DNA from: Marinobacter mobilis | Lineage (GTDB): Bacteria; Pseudomonadota; Gammaproteobacteria; Pseudomonadales; Oleiphilaceae | DNA length: 64,000 nt | Reading direction: 5' to 3' | Assembly: GCF_900106945.1 (NCBI RefSeq) | Contig: NZ_FNNE01000003.1 | Span: 62,001 to 126,000 of the forward strand | In this document: positions 10,002-20,264 of the stretch, one piece after another | Layout: each line of letters starts with the position of its first letter | Position numbering within the stretch: position 1 is the first letter of the stretch | Position numbers and translations under genes: made by a program | Notes under the pieces: generated by a model | The model's input: only the letters and a program-made list of their open reading frames with translations | Database searches by the model: none | What the model was told of the DNA's origin: nothing

Positions 10002-10539
10002 GTTCCCAAAGAATCTCTTCAGCGCCCTTGCGGCGAGCCAGCACTCGCGCAATCACGAACAGCAGGTCGGAGAGCCGGTTGAGATACTGGCGGGCGCCAT
10101 CGTTGATTGCATCTTCCTGGCCGAGCGCGACGACAATGCGTTCGGCCCGACGGCAGACCGCGCGGGCGAGATGACATTGGGCGGCCGCAGGTGATCCGCC
10201 AGGCAGGATGAAGTTCTTCAGAGGGGGCAGGTTGGCATTATGATGATCCAGGGTTTGCTCCAGCCACTGGATGTGGTCTGCACCAATGATGGTGCTCCCG
10301 GGGATGGCAAACTCACCGCCCAGATCGAACAGGTGATGCTGGGTTCGGCGCAGCATCTCGATAAATAGGTCGTTTTCCTGCAAATCCTCAATGAGTAGCC
10401 CCAGATGGCAATTGAGCTCGTCAACGGTCCCCATCGCCTCGATCCGTAAGGCGTTTTTAGCGATCCGGTTGCCGTCGGCAAGGCCTGTGCTTCCGTCGTC
10501 GCCGGTGCGAGTGTAGATTTTTGAGAGTCGGTTGCCCAT
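9973..10539 (-). CDS. PduO-type cob(I)alamin adenosyltransferase
   Basis: Transfers adenosyl from ATP to cob(I)alamin to form coenzyme B12; cytoplasmic, active as a trimer in this family. The 188-residue protein starts with the classic IYTRTGDDGSTGLADGNRI ATP-binding segment, then EAMGTVDELNCHLG, and near the C terminus shows the conserved CRRAERIVVAL and YLNRLSDLLFVIARVLAR motifs. No cobalamin synthesis or B12-dependent enzyme gene is next to it, so it probably serves salvage. It is followed on the same strand by panE, valS and others further upstream, but there is a 51-bp gap to panE. Its 3' end overlaps the terminator of the convergent chemoreceptor gene. The C-terminal tail (KKSDPRGG) is charged and may be dispensable. 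Confidence 0.95.
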   Translation of the reverse strand: MGNRLSKIYTRTGDDGSTGLADGNRIAKNALRIEAMGTVDELNCHLGLLIEDLQENDLFIEMLRRTQHHLFDLGGEFAIPGSTIIGADHIQWLEQTLDHHNANLPPLKNFILPGGSPAAAQCHLARAVCRRAERIVVALGQEDAINDGARQYLNRLSDLLFVIARVLARRKGAEEILWEQKKSDPRGG

Positions 10540-10590
10540 CGGAAGGGTCCTGTCTGATTGGAAGTGTGTTGGTGTCTTGCCTGCGGCGCG

Positions 10591-11538
10591 TCAGCAGTGA
10601 GTGAGTGCTCTGACACGCTCCGCAAGCATCCGGTTGGTGGCCAGTTCCAGATTGAGCGCTTCGCCCCGGCTGGCAACGTATCCGTTGATGTAATCAATTT
10701 CAGTTGGCCGGTTTTTCAGCACATCTGCGCGCATGGACGACGTATTGAGCGCGGTGGCTCGCGCCACCGTTTCGATCGTTTCTCTGAGGGCATCCGCAGA
10801 CGGTGAGTTCAGGCCCTCTCTGGCCATCAGCTGATGAAGTTCCTGGCACAGGGGGTCAATGTGTTGCAGGTAAAACGGGTGCGCAAGAATGTCCCCATTG
10901 ACGCAGTTCAGCAACGCTGTAAAGGGATTGATACCCGCATTGACGATAAGCTTTTGCCAGAGCCGTTGATGGATTTCCGGCTCCGGAAAAACGCGAAGGC
11001 GGCTGTTCTGAAGGTGGCGGACAACGGTCGGCAGACAGTGTTCAGCATTGGGGGTCAGGCTGCCGATGCTGGTCTGTCCCCGTCCTGCGTGAATGGTCAG
11101 GTGTGCTGATGGGTTGTTGGCGCCTTCGGTGGTGACCGCAGCGAGAATCGGGCGTTCCGGCCAGCGGGCGGCGATGCGTTGCTGGCTGCCCATGCCATTC
11201 TGAAAAAGCACAACAGGAATGTCCCGGGGCAGTCGCGTGATATGGCGTTCGAGGGCCGGCAGGGCGTCGGCCGCTTTGGTGGTCACCAGCAGGCAGTCGG
11301 CCCTCGGCAAGGGCTGAGCTGTTTCACAATACGGAATTGAGGCGGGGTACTGGTTGCCGTCGGCAGCTTGAAGACGATACTCGCAGCAGCGGGCTGCGGG
11401 GACGGTATCCCTGGGAATGAAACGAACGCGTTGAGGAGGCAGGCTGGCCGCCCAGAGACGGCCTATGGCACCGGCCCCCAGGATCAGGGTAAATCCCCCC
11501 GAGGCAGAGGTTGCCTCCTGGTGGCGCGGTGCGGCCAT
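10591..11538 (-). CDS. panE: 2-dehydropantoate 2-reductase (ketopantoate reductase)
   Basis: NADPH-dependent reduction of ketopantoate to pantoate in pantothenate/CoA synthesis; cytoplasmic. The 315-residue protein has the N-terminal Rossmann motif LILGAGAIGRLWAASL and the family stretches VTTKAADA, VVLFQNGMGSQQ, a lysine-containing LWQKLIVNAGINPFTALL, and the C-terminal SSMRADVLKNRPTEIDYING with the conserved E-D/E-Y-xx-G pattern. It starts three bases after the valS stop codon, so it is likely translated from the valS message. About 15 residues precede the Rossmann strand, slightly longer than usual, so an internal start is possible. Confidence 0.92.
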   Translation of the reverse strand: MAAPRHQEATSASGGFTLILGAGAIGRLWAASLPPQRVRFIPRDTVPAARCCEYRLQAADGNQYPASIPYCETAQPLPRADCLLVTTKAADALPALERHITRLPRDIPVVLFQNGMGSQQRIAARWPERPILAAVTTEGANNPSAHLTIHAGRGQTSIGSLTPNAEHCLPTVVRHLQNSRLRVFPEPEIHQRLWQKLIVNAGINPFTALLNCVNGDILAHPFYLQHIDPLCQELHQLMAREGLNSPSADALRETIETVARATALNTSSMRADVLKNRPTEIDYINGYVASRGEALNLELATNRMLAERVRALTHC

Positions 11539-11541
11539 GGT

Positions 11542-14394
11542 TTACATCGCCTCGATGGCTTTACGCTGCTCGCTGAGACGGCTCTGACTGCTCTGAGCGT
11601 CGCGAAGTTTGTCCTTTTCCTTCTCTACGACGTCGGCCGGCGCTTTGGCGGTGAACTTTTCGTTGCCGAGTTTGCCTTCCAGGCGACCAATTTCCTTGCC
11701 CAGACGGTCCAGCTCCTTGTCCAGTCGCGCCAGTTCAGCGGCCTTGTCGATCAGCCCTGCCATCGGCACCAGTACTTCCATTTCACCAACCAGCTGAGTG
11801 GCAGACATCGGAGCTTCTCCGCCGTCGAACCAGTCCAGGCTTTCCAGTTTGGCAAGGGAAATGAGGAACTGGCGGTTCTCAGTCATCCGGCGCTGGTCTT
11901 CGGTGCGGTCACCGCGCAGCAGCACGGGAATTTGCTTGGCCGGGGAAATGTTCATTTCTCCGCGGATGTTGCGTACGGCAACGATGACGCCTTTCAGCCA
12001 TTCGATGTCGGCAGTTACGGTGTCATCCTGACGCTCGCCGTCGGCCTGCGGGTAGGGCTGGAGCATAATGCTGTCACCCTGTTTTCCGGCCAGCGGTGCA
12101 ATACGCTGCCAGATTTCTTCAGTGATGAACGGCATGATCGGGTGCGCCAGGCGCAGCACCGCTTCCAGAACCCGAACCAGAGTGCGGCGGGTGCCACGCT
12201 TGGCCTCGTCGCTGGCGGCCTCGTCGTTCAGCACGGGCTTGGACAGTTCCAGGTACCAGTCGCAGTATTCGTTCCAGATGAACTCGTACAGGGCGTGGGC
12301 CGCCAGATCGAAGCGGTACTGCTCCAGATGCCGGGTGACCTCCTGCTCGCAGCTTTGCAGCTCGTTAATGATCCAGCGGTCCGCCAGGGACAGCTCAACC
12401 GGCTCGTTGTTCACGCCACAGTCTTCGCCTTCGGTGTTCATCAACACATAGCGCGCCGCATTCCACAGCTTGTTGCAGAAATTGCGGTAGCCTTCAAGCC
12501 GGCGCATGTCCCAGTTAATGTCACGACCTGTGGAGGCCAGTGCTGCCAGCGTGAAACGCAGGGCATCGGTGCCGTGGGCGGCAATGCCTTCGGGGAATTC
12601 CTTCTGCGTACGCTTGCCAATCTTCTCGGCCAGCTGGGGCTGCATCATGTTACCGGTGCGCTTTTCCAGCAGGGTGTCCAGTTCGATACCGTCGATCATG
12701 TCCAGTGGGTCGAGTACATTGCCCTTGGACTTCGACATTTTGTGGCCGTGCTCATCACGGATCAGGCCGGTGACGTAGACGGTCTTGAACGGAACCTGCG
12801 GACTGCCGTCTTCGTTCTTCATGAAATGCATGGTCATCATGATCATCCTGGCAACCCAGAAGAAGATGATGTCAAAGCCGGTCACCAGCACGTCGGTCGG
12901 GTGGAAAGTTTGCAGGCGGTCGGTGTTTTCCGGCCAGCCGAGGGTTCCAAAGGTCCACAGGGCTGAGGAGAACCAGGTGTCGAGTACGTCGTCATCCTGC
13001 TTCAGTTCCAACTCAGTGCCCAGGCTGTACTTCTCGCGCACCGCGGCTTCGTCATGGCCGACATAGATATTGCCGTCAGCATCGTACCAGGCCGGGATAC
13101 GGTGGCCCCACCACAGTTGGCGGGAAATACACCAGTCCTGGATGTCCCGCATCCAGGAGAAGTACATGTTTTCGTATTGCTTGGGCACGAACTGGATGCG
13201 ACCGTCTTCTACCGCTTCGATGGCGGGCTTGGCGAGGGTCTTGGCATCAGCAAACCACTGATCGGTCAGCATTGGCTCAATGATCAGGCCGGAGCGGTCA
13301 CCGCGGGGAACGCTCAGCACATGATCTTCGACCTGCTGCAGCAGTCCGGCAGTGTCCAGATCGGCCACGATCAGCTTGCGGGCGTCTTCGCGGGATTTGC
13401 CGGCGTAGGCTGCAGGAAGGGTGCCGTCGATGTCACCGTTGGCGCTGCCGTCGGAATTGAATACTTCGGCAAGCTCACGGATGTTGGCATCCTGGGTCAT
13501 GACGTTGATCATCGGCAGGCTGTTGCGTTTGCCGACGGCGTAGTCGTTGAAATCGTGGGCCGGGGTGATCTTGACGCAACCGCTGCCTTTTTCCGGGTCG
13601 GCATGGTGGTCGCCGACAATCGGAATTTCACGGTTCACCAGCGGCAGCAGAACTTTCTGGCCAATCAGGTGCTGGTAGCGCTCATCGTCCGGATGTACCG
13701 CTACCGCGGTGTCGCCCAGCATGGTTTCCGGACGTGTGGTGGCGACCACCAGATAATCCTTGCCATCTTTGGTGGTGGCGCCATTGGCCAGCGGATAGCG
13801 TAAGTGCCAGAAGTAGCCCTTTTCTTCCTTGTTCTCCACCTCCAGGTCGGAGATGGCTGTGTGCAGTTTGGGGTCCCAGTTCACCAGACGCTTGCCGCGG
13901 TAGATCAGGCCATCGTCGTACAGGCGGATAAACACTTCCTGCACGGCCTTGTAGAAGCCTTCGTCCATGGTGAAGCGTTCATGATCCCAGTCTACGGAAT
14001 TACCCAGGCGACGCATCTGGCGGGTGATGGTGCCACCGGAGTGCTCTTTCCAGTCCCAGATGCGCTTGATGAATTCCTCCCGGCCCAGATCGTGACGGGT
14101 TTTTTCTTCTTCAACGGCCAGCTTGCGTTCAACCACCATTTGGGTGGCGATGCCGGCATGGTCGGTGCCGACCTGCCAGAGCGTGTTGTTACCCTGCATA
14201 CGCTTATAGCGGGTGAGGGTGTCCATGATGGTGTGCTGGAACGCATGACCCATGTGCAGGCTGCCGGTGACGTTGGGCGGCGGAATCATGATGCTGTAGG
14301 GCTGTCCCTCGCCGGAAGGACGGAAGTACCCTTTGGATTCCCAGTTTTCGTACCACTGGCGCTCAATGTTTTCTGGCTGGTAGGTTTTTTCCAT
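11542..14394 (-). CDS. valS: Valyl-tRNA synthetase
   Basis: Charges tRNA-Val; class I aminoacyl-tRNA synthetase, cytoplasmic. At 950 residues it has the normal bacterial length. The HIGH-type motif is [14 protein letters not shown] near residue 40, and the KMSKS motif is in [15 protein letters not shown] near residue 555. The editing domain, anticodon-binding helical domain and the C-terminal coiled coil (about residues 885-950, rich in Lys/Glu/Leu) are all present. It lies in the pepA-holC-valS order typical of gammaproteobacteria, with an extra spermidine-synthase-like gene between holC and valS. A long open frame on the opposite strand is only its shadow. Confidence 0.98.
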   Translation of the reverse strand: MEKTYQPENIERQWYENWESKGYFRPSGEGQPYSIMIPPPNVTGSLHMGHAFQHTIMDTLTRYKRMQGNNTLWQVGTDHAGIATQMVVERKLAVEEEKTRHDLGREEFIKRIWDWKEHSGGTITRQMRRLGNSVDWDHERFTMDEGFYKAVQEVFIRLYDDGLIYRGKRLVNWDPKLHTAISDLEVENKEEKGYFWHLRYPLANGATTKDGKDYLVVATTRPETMLGDTAVAVHPDDERYQHLIGQKVLLPLVNREIPIVGDHHADPEKGSGCVKITPAHDFNDYAVGKRNSLPMINVMTQDANIRELAEVFNSDGSANGDIDGTLPAAYAGKSREDARKLIVADLDTAGLLQQVEDHVLSVPRGDRSGLIIEPMLTDQWFADAKTLAKPAIEAVEDGRIQFVPKQYENMYFSWMRDIQDWCISRQLWWGHRIPAWYDADGNIYVGHDEAAVREKYSLGTELELKQDDDVLDTWFSSALWTFGTLGWPENTDRLQTFHPTDVLVTGFDIIFFWVARMIMMTMHFMKNEDGSPQVPFKTVYVTGLIRDEHGHKMSKSKGNVLDPLDMIDGIELDTLLEKRTGNMMQPQLAEKIGKRTQKEFPEGIAAHGTDALRFTLAALASTGRDINWDMRRLEGYRNFCNKLWNAARYVLMNTEGEDCGVNNEPVELSLADRWIINELQSCEQEVTRHLEQYRFDLAAHALYEFIWNEYCDWYLELSKPVLNDEAASDEAKRGTRRTLVRVLEAVLRLAHPIMPFITEEIWQRIAPLAGKQGDSIMLQPYPQADGERQDDTVTADIEWLKGVIVAVRNIRGEMNISPAKQIPVLLRGDRTEDQRRMTENRQFLISLAKLESLDWFDGGEAPMSATQLVGEMEVLVPMAGLIDKAAELARLDKELDRLGKEIGRLEGKLGNEKFTAKAPADVVEKEKDKLRDAQSSQSRLSEQRKAIEAM

Positions 14395-14536
14395 GGGTTT
14401 TGCTGGTGACCGGTCTGGTTAATGAAATTCAGAATTTGAAGATCGGCAATTATACATGCTCGAAGTGGGCGCGGCGAACCCCCGAATCTGCAGGTTCGTC
14501 CGCTGCGCTGGGGCTCATCATTACCGTTACGATGGA

Positions 14537-15268
14537 TCAGTCCTGTTTTCGGGCCACGTAGACGGTATTGAACGATTCCCGGTTCTGGAACGGGTTAAAA
14601 AAGGTGATCACGTGACAGGCGACGTCGGTAAACACCGCTCGCAGACTGGCCATGAACTCCGCGTCTTCGGCTTCGTTGGACCACATGGCAAAAATACCGC
14701 GGGGCTTGAGCTGATGAGCCATCAGGCCAAGGTTGGTTGGGGTATAGAAGCTGGCGCTGGAATCGTGCAGCAGGGCCCGTGGTGAGTGGTCGATGTCGAG
14801 CAGGATGGCATCGAACTGGCGTCCGGGTGCCGCGGGGTCGAAGCCACCGGCGTCCGGGGAGGCGACAGCCAGCTCGAAAAAGTTGCCGTGGATGAATCGG
14901 TTGCGTGGATCGGCATTCAGTTCTTTGCCCAGGGGGACGTTTTCCTGCTGATGCCAGCGGATGACCGGTTCGAGATACTCAACGATGAGCAGCTCGCTGA
15001 CCCGCTTGTGTTTGAGGGCTGCAACACCGGTATAGCCGAGGCCCAGTCCGCCGACAACGACACTCAGGCTATCGCCTTCGGCGGCATTGAGTCCGATGTC
15101 TGAAAGGGCAACTTCGGCGTCCACAAACATGCTGGACATCAGGAACTCGTCGCCAAGCTTGACCTCGTATATGTCGCGCTCCCCCAGGGCAGGGATCCGG
15201 CGACGGCGCAGCGAGATGTCGCCAATGGCGGATGGTTGCATGTCGATTTCTTCAAATAGCAGTCCCAA
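14537..15268 (-). CDS. Spermidine-synthase-like SAM-binding protein
   Basis: About 243 residues with the class I methyltransferase / spermidine synthase fold: a glycine-rich VVVGGLGLGYTG nucleotide loop, an acidic residue ending the second strand (LLIVEYLEPV), and FDAILLDIDHSPRALLHD near the catalytic pocket. Such proteins are often annotated as spermidine synthase but may be methyltransferases of unknown substrate. I chose the TTG at 15268 as start because AGGGGA lies six bases upstream and because the longer frame (from 15433) would overlap holC and adds a low-complexity polar N terminus. It sits between holC and valS on the same strand and could be co-transcribed with them. Confidence 0.8.
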   Translation of the reverse strand: MGLLFEEIDMQPSAIGDISLRRRRIPALGERDIYEVKLGDEFLMSSMFVDAEVALSDIGLNAAEGDSLSVVVGGLGLGYTGVAALKHKRVSELLIVEYLEPVIRWHQQENVPLGKELNADPRNRFIHGNFFELAVASPDAGGFDPAAPGRQFDAILLDIDHSPRALLHDSSASFYTPTNLGLMAHQLKPRGIFAMWSNEAEDAEFMASLRAVFTDVACHVITFFNPFQNRESFNTVYVARKQD

Positions 15269-15398
15269 ACTGGTTCCCCTCTGAATCGGCTTATGGTTGC
15301 CTGGCGGTTGGTGAACGATGATCTGTTCCGGCTCAGGATACGGGTGATGGCTTGGCTGTAGGCCACGAGGTATTCCTGCTTGCGGCAGGCTCCCCGGG

Positions 15399-15878
15399 TT
15401 ATTGCTTGCGAAAATCATGGACCCGAGGCTCAATGCCCATGGCCCGCAATTGTTTGTAGTGGGAGCGGGCCTGATTGAGGGTGGCCGGGTCGTTATGAGC
15501 CACCAGGGCCAGGCGTTTAAAACGGCTGGCGTCGGCGGGCAGGGTGGTGGCCAGCATGACTACGGTATCCCACTGCTCCGCAACAGGTGGGCAAAGCAAG
15601 AGGGCTACTGGTTCGCTGCAGGTGGTGTTGATATCCGACACCACTCGGTGAGGAATGAAAGCATCGGGACTAAACTGCCATAGCAGATCGTCCAGCTCCT
15701 GGGCCTGTTGGTCGTTGTCGCACACCACGCAAACCCGGTCACCCTGTTGCCACGCTTTGTCCACCAGCCGCACCGCATGGAGGTTGCGGGCAGCTGGGGT
15801 GTTCTGGGCCAGGATGTGGAACCAGTAGGACTGATCCCCGGACGCCTGGCTTGAGGGTTCGGATTTACTGCTGTGCAT
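15399..15878 (-). CDS. holC: DNA polymerase III chi subunit
   Basis: The chi subunit of the clamp-loader complex bridges psi to single-strand binding protein. The 159-residue protein shows the family pattern: an aromatic SYWFHIL strand, RLVDKAWQQGDRVCVVCDN, the DDLLWQFSPDAFIPH segment typical of chi, and PVALLLCPP. It overlaps the end of pepA by 14 bases, indicating translational coupling; pepA-holC is a conserved pair in gammaproteobacteria. The first 15 residues are polar and poorly conserved. Confidence 0.93.
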   Translation of the reverse strand: MHSSKSEPSSQASGDQSYWFHILAQNTPAARNLHAVRLVDKAWQQGDRVCVVCDNDQQAQELDDLLWQFSPDAFIPHRVVSDINTTCSEPVALLLCPPVAEQWDTVVMLATTLPADASRFKRLALVAHNDPATLNQARSHYKQLRAMGIEPRVHDFRKQ

Positions 15879-17358
15879 GAGACATCAGATAGTCAACCAG
15901 CAGGGGGACCGGACGGCCGGAAGACCCTTTGGCTTTGCCAGAGTGCCAAGCAGTACCGGCGATGTCCAGGTGAGCCCAGCGGTATTCCTTGGTGAAACGG
16001 GAGAGGAAGCAGGCGGCAGTAATCGTGCCTGCCGGGCGACCACCAATGTTTTGCATATCGGCAAAGTTGCTGTCGAGCTGGGACTGGTATTCGTCCCACA
16101 GCGGCAGGCGCCAGGCGCGGTCGCAGGCCCGCTCACCGGATGCCAGCAGCTCAGAGGCCAGTTGGTCATCGTTGCTCAGCAGGCCACTGGCATGATGACC
16201 CAGGGCAATGATGCAGGCGCCAGTCAGGGTCGCGAGGTCGATAACGACTTCCGGATCAAAGCGTTTGACGTAGGTGAGGGCGTCACACAGTACCAGTCGC
16301 CCTTCGGCATCGGTATTGAGGATCTCAACAGTCTGGCCAGACATGGAGGTAACGATATCTCCGGGGCGGGTGGCATCGCCGCTCGGCATGTTTTCTGCGG
16401 CAGCAATGACGGCAACCACGTTAATCTTTGGCTGGGTCTCAGCGAGCACTTTCATGGCCCCGAACACAGAGGCAGAGCCGCCCATGTCATACTTCATCTC
16501 GTCCATGCCTTCGCCCGGCTTGAGGCTGATGCCACCGGTATCGAAGGTGATCCCTTTACCGACCAGCACGTAAGGCTTGTCTTTCGGTTTGCCACCACGG
16601 TATTCCATGATGATCAGTCGAGCGGGCTGTGCGCTGCCTGCGGATACCGCCAGCAGGGTGTTCATACCCAGCGCCTTCATCTGCTCTTCATCAAGGATTT
16701 CGGTCTTGAGGCCGTCGTAGTCCTTGGCCATTTGCTCGGCCTGCTCGGCCAGCCAGGTCGGGTGACAGATGTTGGGCGGGGTGTTGCCAAGGTCGCGGGT
16801 AAAGTTCATGCCCTTGCCGGTGGCAAGGCCAAGCTCAAAGGCGCTCTTGAGTGGCTTGCTGGCTGCGGAGGCCGCAACGGTGACTTTCTTGAGTTTGCGG
16901 GCGGCTGGCTTTTCCGACTTGTAGTCGGTAAAGGTATAAAGCTGTTCTTCAAGAGCGCGGCCAATCAGATTTAGGCGGTTTGATTCACTGCTTGCCTGTT
17001 CGTCGCCGGTGGTCGAGGTGTCGGCCAGCGCAATCAGTGCGTGCGGGGCAATGCCGTCCTTGATCTGGCCAATGGCAGCGGTAATGACCTTGCGGAAGTT
17101 GGTTGGGGTGCGGTCCTTGTCCGCTCCGGTGCCGACCACCAGTACTCGTGACCAGGGCTGTCCGGTCAGGGGAATCAGCTGGCAGCTGCCGCGTTTGCCG
17201 GAGATGTCGCCACTCTTTTCCAGTTGACCCAGCAGTCCGCCCAATGCCTCATCCACCTGTTGGGTGGTGGCTGGCCATTCGCCCTTTTCGGGCAACGCAA
17301 CGACAATGCTATCTGCTTTGATGCTGCTGATGGGTTTACTGCTCAGAGTGAAATTCAT
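15865..17358 (-). CDS. pepA: Leucyl aminopeptidase
   Basis: Cytosolic M17 dizinc/manganese aminopeptidase, also known in E. coli as a DNA-binding accessory factor. The 497-residue protein has the catalytic domain motifs VGKGITFDTGGISLKPG (metal ligands and catalytic lysine), MKYDMGGSASV, and the signature NTDAEGRLVLCDAL. The N-terminal macro-like domain is present. The ATG at 17358 has GGGAG five bases upstream. It heads a leftward operon pepA-holC-(spermidine-synthase-like)-valS-panE and is divergent from lptF across a 197-bp gap. Confidence 0.97.
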   Translation of the reverse strand: MNFTLSSKPISSIKADSIVVALPEKGEWPATTQQVDEALGGLLGQLEKSGDISGKRGSCQLIPLTGQPWSRVLVVGTGADKDRTPTNFRKVITAAIGQIKDGIAPHALIALADTSTTGDEQASSESNRLNLIGRALEEQLYTFTDYKSEKPAARKLKKVTVAASAASKPLKSAFELGLATGKGMNFTRDLGNTPPNICHPTWLAEQAEQMAKDYDGLKTEILDEEQMKALGMNTLLAVSAGSAQPARLIIMEYRGGKPKDKPYVLVGKGITFDTGGISLKPGEGMDEMKYDMGGSASVFGAMKVLAETQPKINVVAVIAAAENMPSGDATRPGDIVTSMSGQTVEILNTDAEGRLVLCDALTYVKRFDPEVVIDLATLTGACIIALGHHASGLLSNDDQLASELLASGERACDRAWRLPLWDEYQSQLDSNFADMQNIGGRPAGTITAACFLSRFTKEYRWAHLDIAGTAWHSGKAKGSSGRPVPLLVDYLMSHAQQ

Positions 17359-17555
17359 GGCAACTCCCGAAATTTTAATGTGTTTGTGGCCCTACCATGG
17401 GGGCCCGGGCGGAATAGTTCAAGCGCCCGTCCGGAAATAGGCAGGTCAGGCAAAAGCGTCTGGGTGGTCTGTCATTCGCCGGTCAGGTTACATAGAATAC
17501 CCCACATTCAGAATGTTGCACCTAACCTACAACATCCCGGTCAGAAGAGACGTCC

Positions 17556-18659
17556 TTGAGCATAGTTTTCCGTTACCTCACCCGACAAGTCATGGTCAGC
17601 ATGCTGGCGGTGTCCGGCGTGCTGCTCATGGTGTTCATGAGTGGCCGCTTTATCAAATACCTGGCGGATGCCGCTGCAGGCAAGATTTCCGGCGATGTGC
17701 TCTTCCTGATCATGGCCTATCGTTTTCCCGGATTTCTTGAGCTGATCCTGCCGCTGGGCTTCTTTATCGGCATCCTGCTGGCCTATGGTCGCATGTACCT
17801 CGAGAGCGAGATGACCGTGCTGTATGCCTGCGGGGTCAGCGACCGACAGGTACTGTCGCAGACCCTGATTGGCAGCCTGCTGGTGATGCTGGTCGTTGGC
17901 TTTATGAGCCTTTACCTGACGCCCTGGGGGATGAAGCAGGTTGAAAATATCTTCAATGAACAGCGGAACGCTACGGAGTTCGAGTTGCTGGCGCCCGGGC
18001 GATTCCAGGCGTTGTCTTCCGGCGGACGTGTGACCTACACGGAAAGCCTGAGTGACGACAAGCGCAAGCTGTTCGGGGTCTTTATCGCCGAATTCAATCG
18101 CGGTGAACCGGGGTTGACCGTGATCGCAGCCGATTCAGGTTCCCAGTTGGTGGATGAAAATACCGGCAGTCGTTTCCTGGTGCTTGAGGGTGGTTCCCGT
18201 TATGAGGGGGCGCCGGGAAGCCTGGAATACCAGGTAACCACGTTTGATGCCTATGGACTGAAAGTGGAGGGTGGCGATACCCGGGAACGCCAGGATGAAG
18301 AGGCTATCAGCACCATGGAGTTGCTGGCATCCGACGACCCGAAAGCGCGGGCGATGTTGCACTGGCGTCTGTCGTTGCCGCTGATTGTGCCCATTGTGAC
18401 CCTGCTGGCCGTCAGGCTCAGCCGGGTCAATCCGCGGCAGGGTCGATTCTTCCATTTGCTGCCGGCTATGCTGGTTTACATCCTGTATCTCGGGCTGTTG
18501 ATTGTGGCTCGGGATGCCCTGGAAGATGGCAAGGTGCCGGAATGGATCGGCATGCTTTGGGTTCATGCGCTGTTCCTGTTATTTGCGCTCTGGCTTCAGT
18601 TCGGGCCGCCCTGGCTCTACCGCCGCCGGATGATCCGGGAGGGCCGCACCCATGCGTAA
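17556..18659 (+). CDS. lptF: LPS export ABC transporter permease LptF
   Basis: One of the two inner-membrane permeases that, with the LptB ATPase, extract lipopolysaccharide and pass it to the LptC-LptA bridge. The 367-residue protein has the expected six membrane helices: three N-terminal (starting VMVSMLAVSGVLLMVFM, LFLIMAYRFPGFLELILPLG), a periplasmic beta-jellyroll of about 150 residues, and three C-terminal (from about residue 265). The likely start is TTG at 17556 (MSIVFRYLTRQV), matching the family's usual N terminus. It overlaps lptG by eight bases, the usual coupling. Confidence 0.96.
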   Translation: MSIVFRYLTRQVMVSMLAVSGVLLMVFMSGRFIKYLADAAAGKISGDVLFLIMAYRFPGFLELILPLGFFIGILLAYGRMYLESEMTVLYACGVSDRQVLSQTLIGSLLVMLVVGFMSLYLTPWGMKQVENIFNEQRNATEFELLAPGRFQALSSGGRVTYTESLSDDKRKLFGVFIAEFNRGEPGLTVIAADSGSQLVDENTGSRFLVLEGGSRYEGAPGSLEYQVTTFDAYGLKVEGGDTRERQDEEAISTMELLASDDPKARAMLHWRLSLPLIVPIVTLLAVRLSRVNPRQGRFFHLLPAMLVYILYLGLLIVARDALEDGKVPEWIGMLWVHALFLLFALWLQFGPPWLYRRRMIREGRTHA

Positions 18660-19713
18660 GCTTGATGGGTACGTGATGCGGACCGTAGGTGGGGCCATGT
18701 TCCTGGTGATGGTGGTCGTGCTGTCACTGGACCTGATCTTTGCCTTTATTGCCGAGCTCGACGACACGCGCGGCGACTATCAGACACTGCAGGCACTGAT
18801 GCATGTGTTTCTTACGCTGCCTCGCCGAATCTACGACTACCTCCCTCTGGGGGCGTTCATGGGCTGCCTGGTGGGGCTGGGCGCAATGGCGAGTTCTTCT
18901 GAGCTGACGGTTATCCGGGCGGCAGGGGTCTCGATTCGCCGCATTGTCTGGTCGGCAATGAAGCCTACGCTGGTGGTCGTTCTCATCGGGCTGCTGATTG
19001 GTGAATACGTTGCACCTCCCAGTGAGCGGCTGGCTCAGAGTCAGAAGGCGGTGGCGCGGGGAGCCAGCCAGAACATTGCCTCGTCAGGGGGTATCTGGCA
19101 CCGGGAAGGCGACACCTTCATCCATCTCAACGCGGTTGAACCGAATGGGGTTCTGCACGGTGTCAGCCTGTTCCGGTTTTCAGAGCGCCGGTCCATGATG
19201 ACTGCCACGTTTGCTCCACGAGCCATCTATCAGGGCGACCATTGGCTGCTCCAAAATGTTCGAACCACTGTGTTCTCTGATCTGTCCACCGAGCGGGAGC
19301 GGCATCAGCAGCTGCGATGGGAAACGGGGTTGTCGCCCTCGGTGCTCAGTGTGCTGATTGTAAAGCCGGAAAATCTGTCGGTCCGGGGACTCTATACCTA
19401 CGCCAGTTACCTGGACGATCAGGGGCTGAGCGCGGCCAGTTACTGGCTGGCGTTCTGGAAGAAAGTGCTGATGCCTGTGGGTACCGGGGTGATGGTACTG
19501 GTGGCAATCTCCTTTATCTTCGGTCCACTGCGTTCGGTGACGATGGGCTTTCGGGTGTTTACCGGGCTCATTGTCGGCCTGCTGTTCAAGTACATGCAGG
19601 ATCTGCTGGGACCTATGAGCCTGGTGTTCGGTTTTAACCCGGTGATAGCCATCCTGGCGCCTATAGCGATCAATGCCCTGGTCGGGGCGTTACTGATGCG
19701 GAGGGCAGGCTGA
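18652..19713 (+). CDS. lptG: LPS export ABC transporter permease LptG
   Basis: Second permease of the LptB2FG lipopolysaccharide extractor. The 353-residue protein starts RKLDGYVMRTVGGAMFLVMV and has the six-helix plus periplasmic jellyroll layout of LptG, with DYLPLGAFMGCLVGLGAMASSSELTVIRAAG as the conserved coupling-helix region (shown in pieces: DYLPLGAFMGCL, SSELTVIRAAG). Its last helices end MRRAG. The start overlaps the lptF stop, so the pair is translated together. The convergent RDD gene ends nine bases downstream, with no clear hairpin terminator between them. Confidence 0.96.
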   Translation: MRKLDGYVMRTVGGAMFLVMVVVLSLDLIFAFIAELDDTRGDYQTLQALMHVFLTLPRRIYDYLPLGAFMGCLVGLGAMASSSELTVIRAAGVSIRRIVWSAMKPTLVVVLIGLLIGEYVAPPSERLAQSQKAVARGASQNIASSGGIWHREGDTFIHLNAVEPNGVLHGVSLFRFSERRSMMTATFAPRAIYQGDHWLLQNVRTTVFSDLSTERERHQQLRWETGLSPSVLSVLIVKPENLSVRGLYTYASYLDDQGLSAASYWLAFWKKVLMPVGTGVMVLVAISFIFGPLRSVTMGFRVFTGLIVGLLFKYMQDLLGPMSLVFGFNPVIAILAPIAINALVGALLMRRAG

Positions 19714-19721
19714 CCTTCTTG

Positions 19722-20264
19722 TCAGCTTGCGGTCTGTTTCGGGTTGGGCAGGCGCACCAGTTGGCTGCTGGAGAGGCGGTCGGTCAGTGACTCCCCGTTG
19801 ATGGGCCAGAACGCCGCGAACAGCCCGGGAAGAACAATGATCAGGCTCCAGCTTCCCCAGTTATAAAGTCCGAGCAAGGCCAGGAACAGGGCAAACGAAG
19901 CGACCATGAAGCGTTTCAGAGCCTGGCTCCAGCTGATCGACACGCCATTGATATTCTGCACCCGGATACGCCATACCTGCATGCCCAGGGTTTGCCCGTT
20001 ACGGGTCCAGAAGTAGCCAAAGAACAGATAGAGCACGATGAACAGCACACTGCTGAGCAATGGGTCGGCTTTCATCTGGCCAGTGGTCATCATTTCCTCG
20101 TAGCGATCGAAGCCAATCGCGAACGCCGCCAACATGGTGTAGATCCAGGATGTCACCAGAAGCACCGCGATACAGATCAAACCGTCGTAAATCATTGCCA
20201 GGCTGCGTCTGAGCATCGGTGCGGGTGGTAGTAACTGGTCTTCGTCATGAAATCTGCGGGGCAT
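19722..20264 (-). CDS. RDD family membrane protein
   Basis: A 180-residue inner-membrane protein with the RDD family pattern: the N-terminal RRSLAMIYDGLICIAVLL (usual R-D near the first helix), a second helix pair around residues 70-90 (SSVLFIVLYLFFGYFWTRNGQTLGMQVW), and a third near 125-145. The function of the family is not settled; some members act in sodium/proton exchange. AGGAGAATTTC precedes the ATG, a strong ribosome binding site. It lies in the usual place next to lptFG in this bacterial group and is divergent from alaS. Confidence 0.9.
   Translation of the reverse strand: MPRRFHDEDQLLPPAPMLRRSLAMIYDGLICIAVLLVTSWIYTMLAAFAIGFDRYEEMMTTGQMKADPLLSSVLFIVLYLFFGYFWTRNGQTLGMQVWRIRVQNINGVSISWSQALKRFMVASFALFLALLGLYNWGSWSLIIVLPGLFAAFWPINGESLTDRLSSSQLVRLPNPKQTAS

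Noticed and set aside
11368..12966. A 532-codon open frame on the + strand
   Set aside because: It lies wholly opposite panE and valS, whose motifs are unmistakable, and its translation has no family character.
17503..17518. ACATTC-A-GAATGT palindrome between pepA and lptF
   Set aside because: Only six-base arms; likely chance in a 197-bp region and no supporting context.
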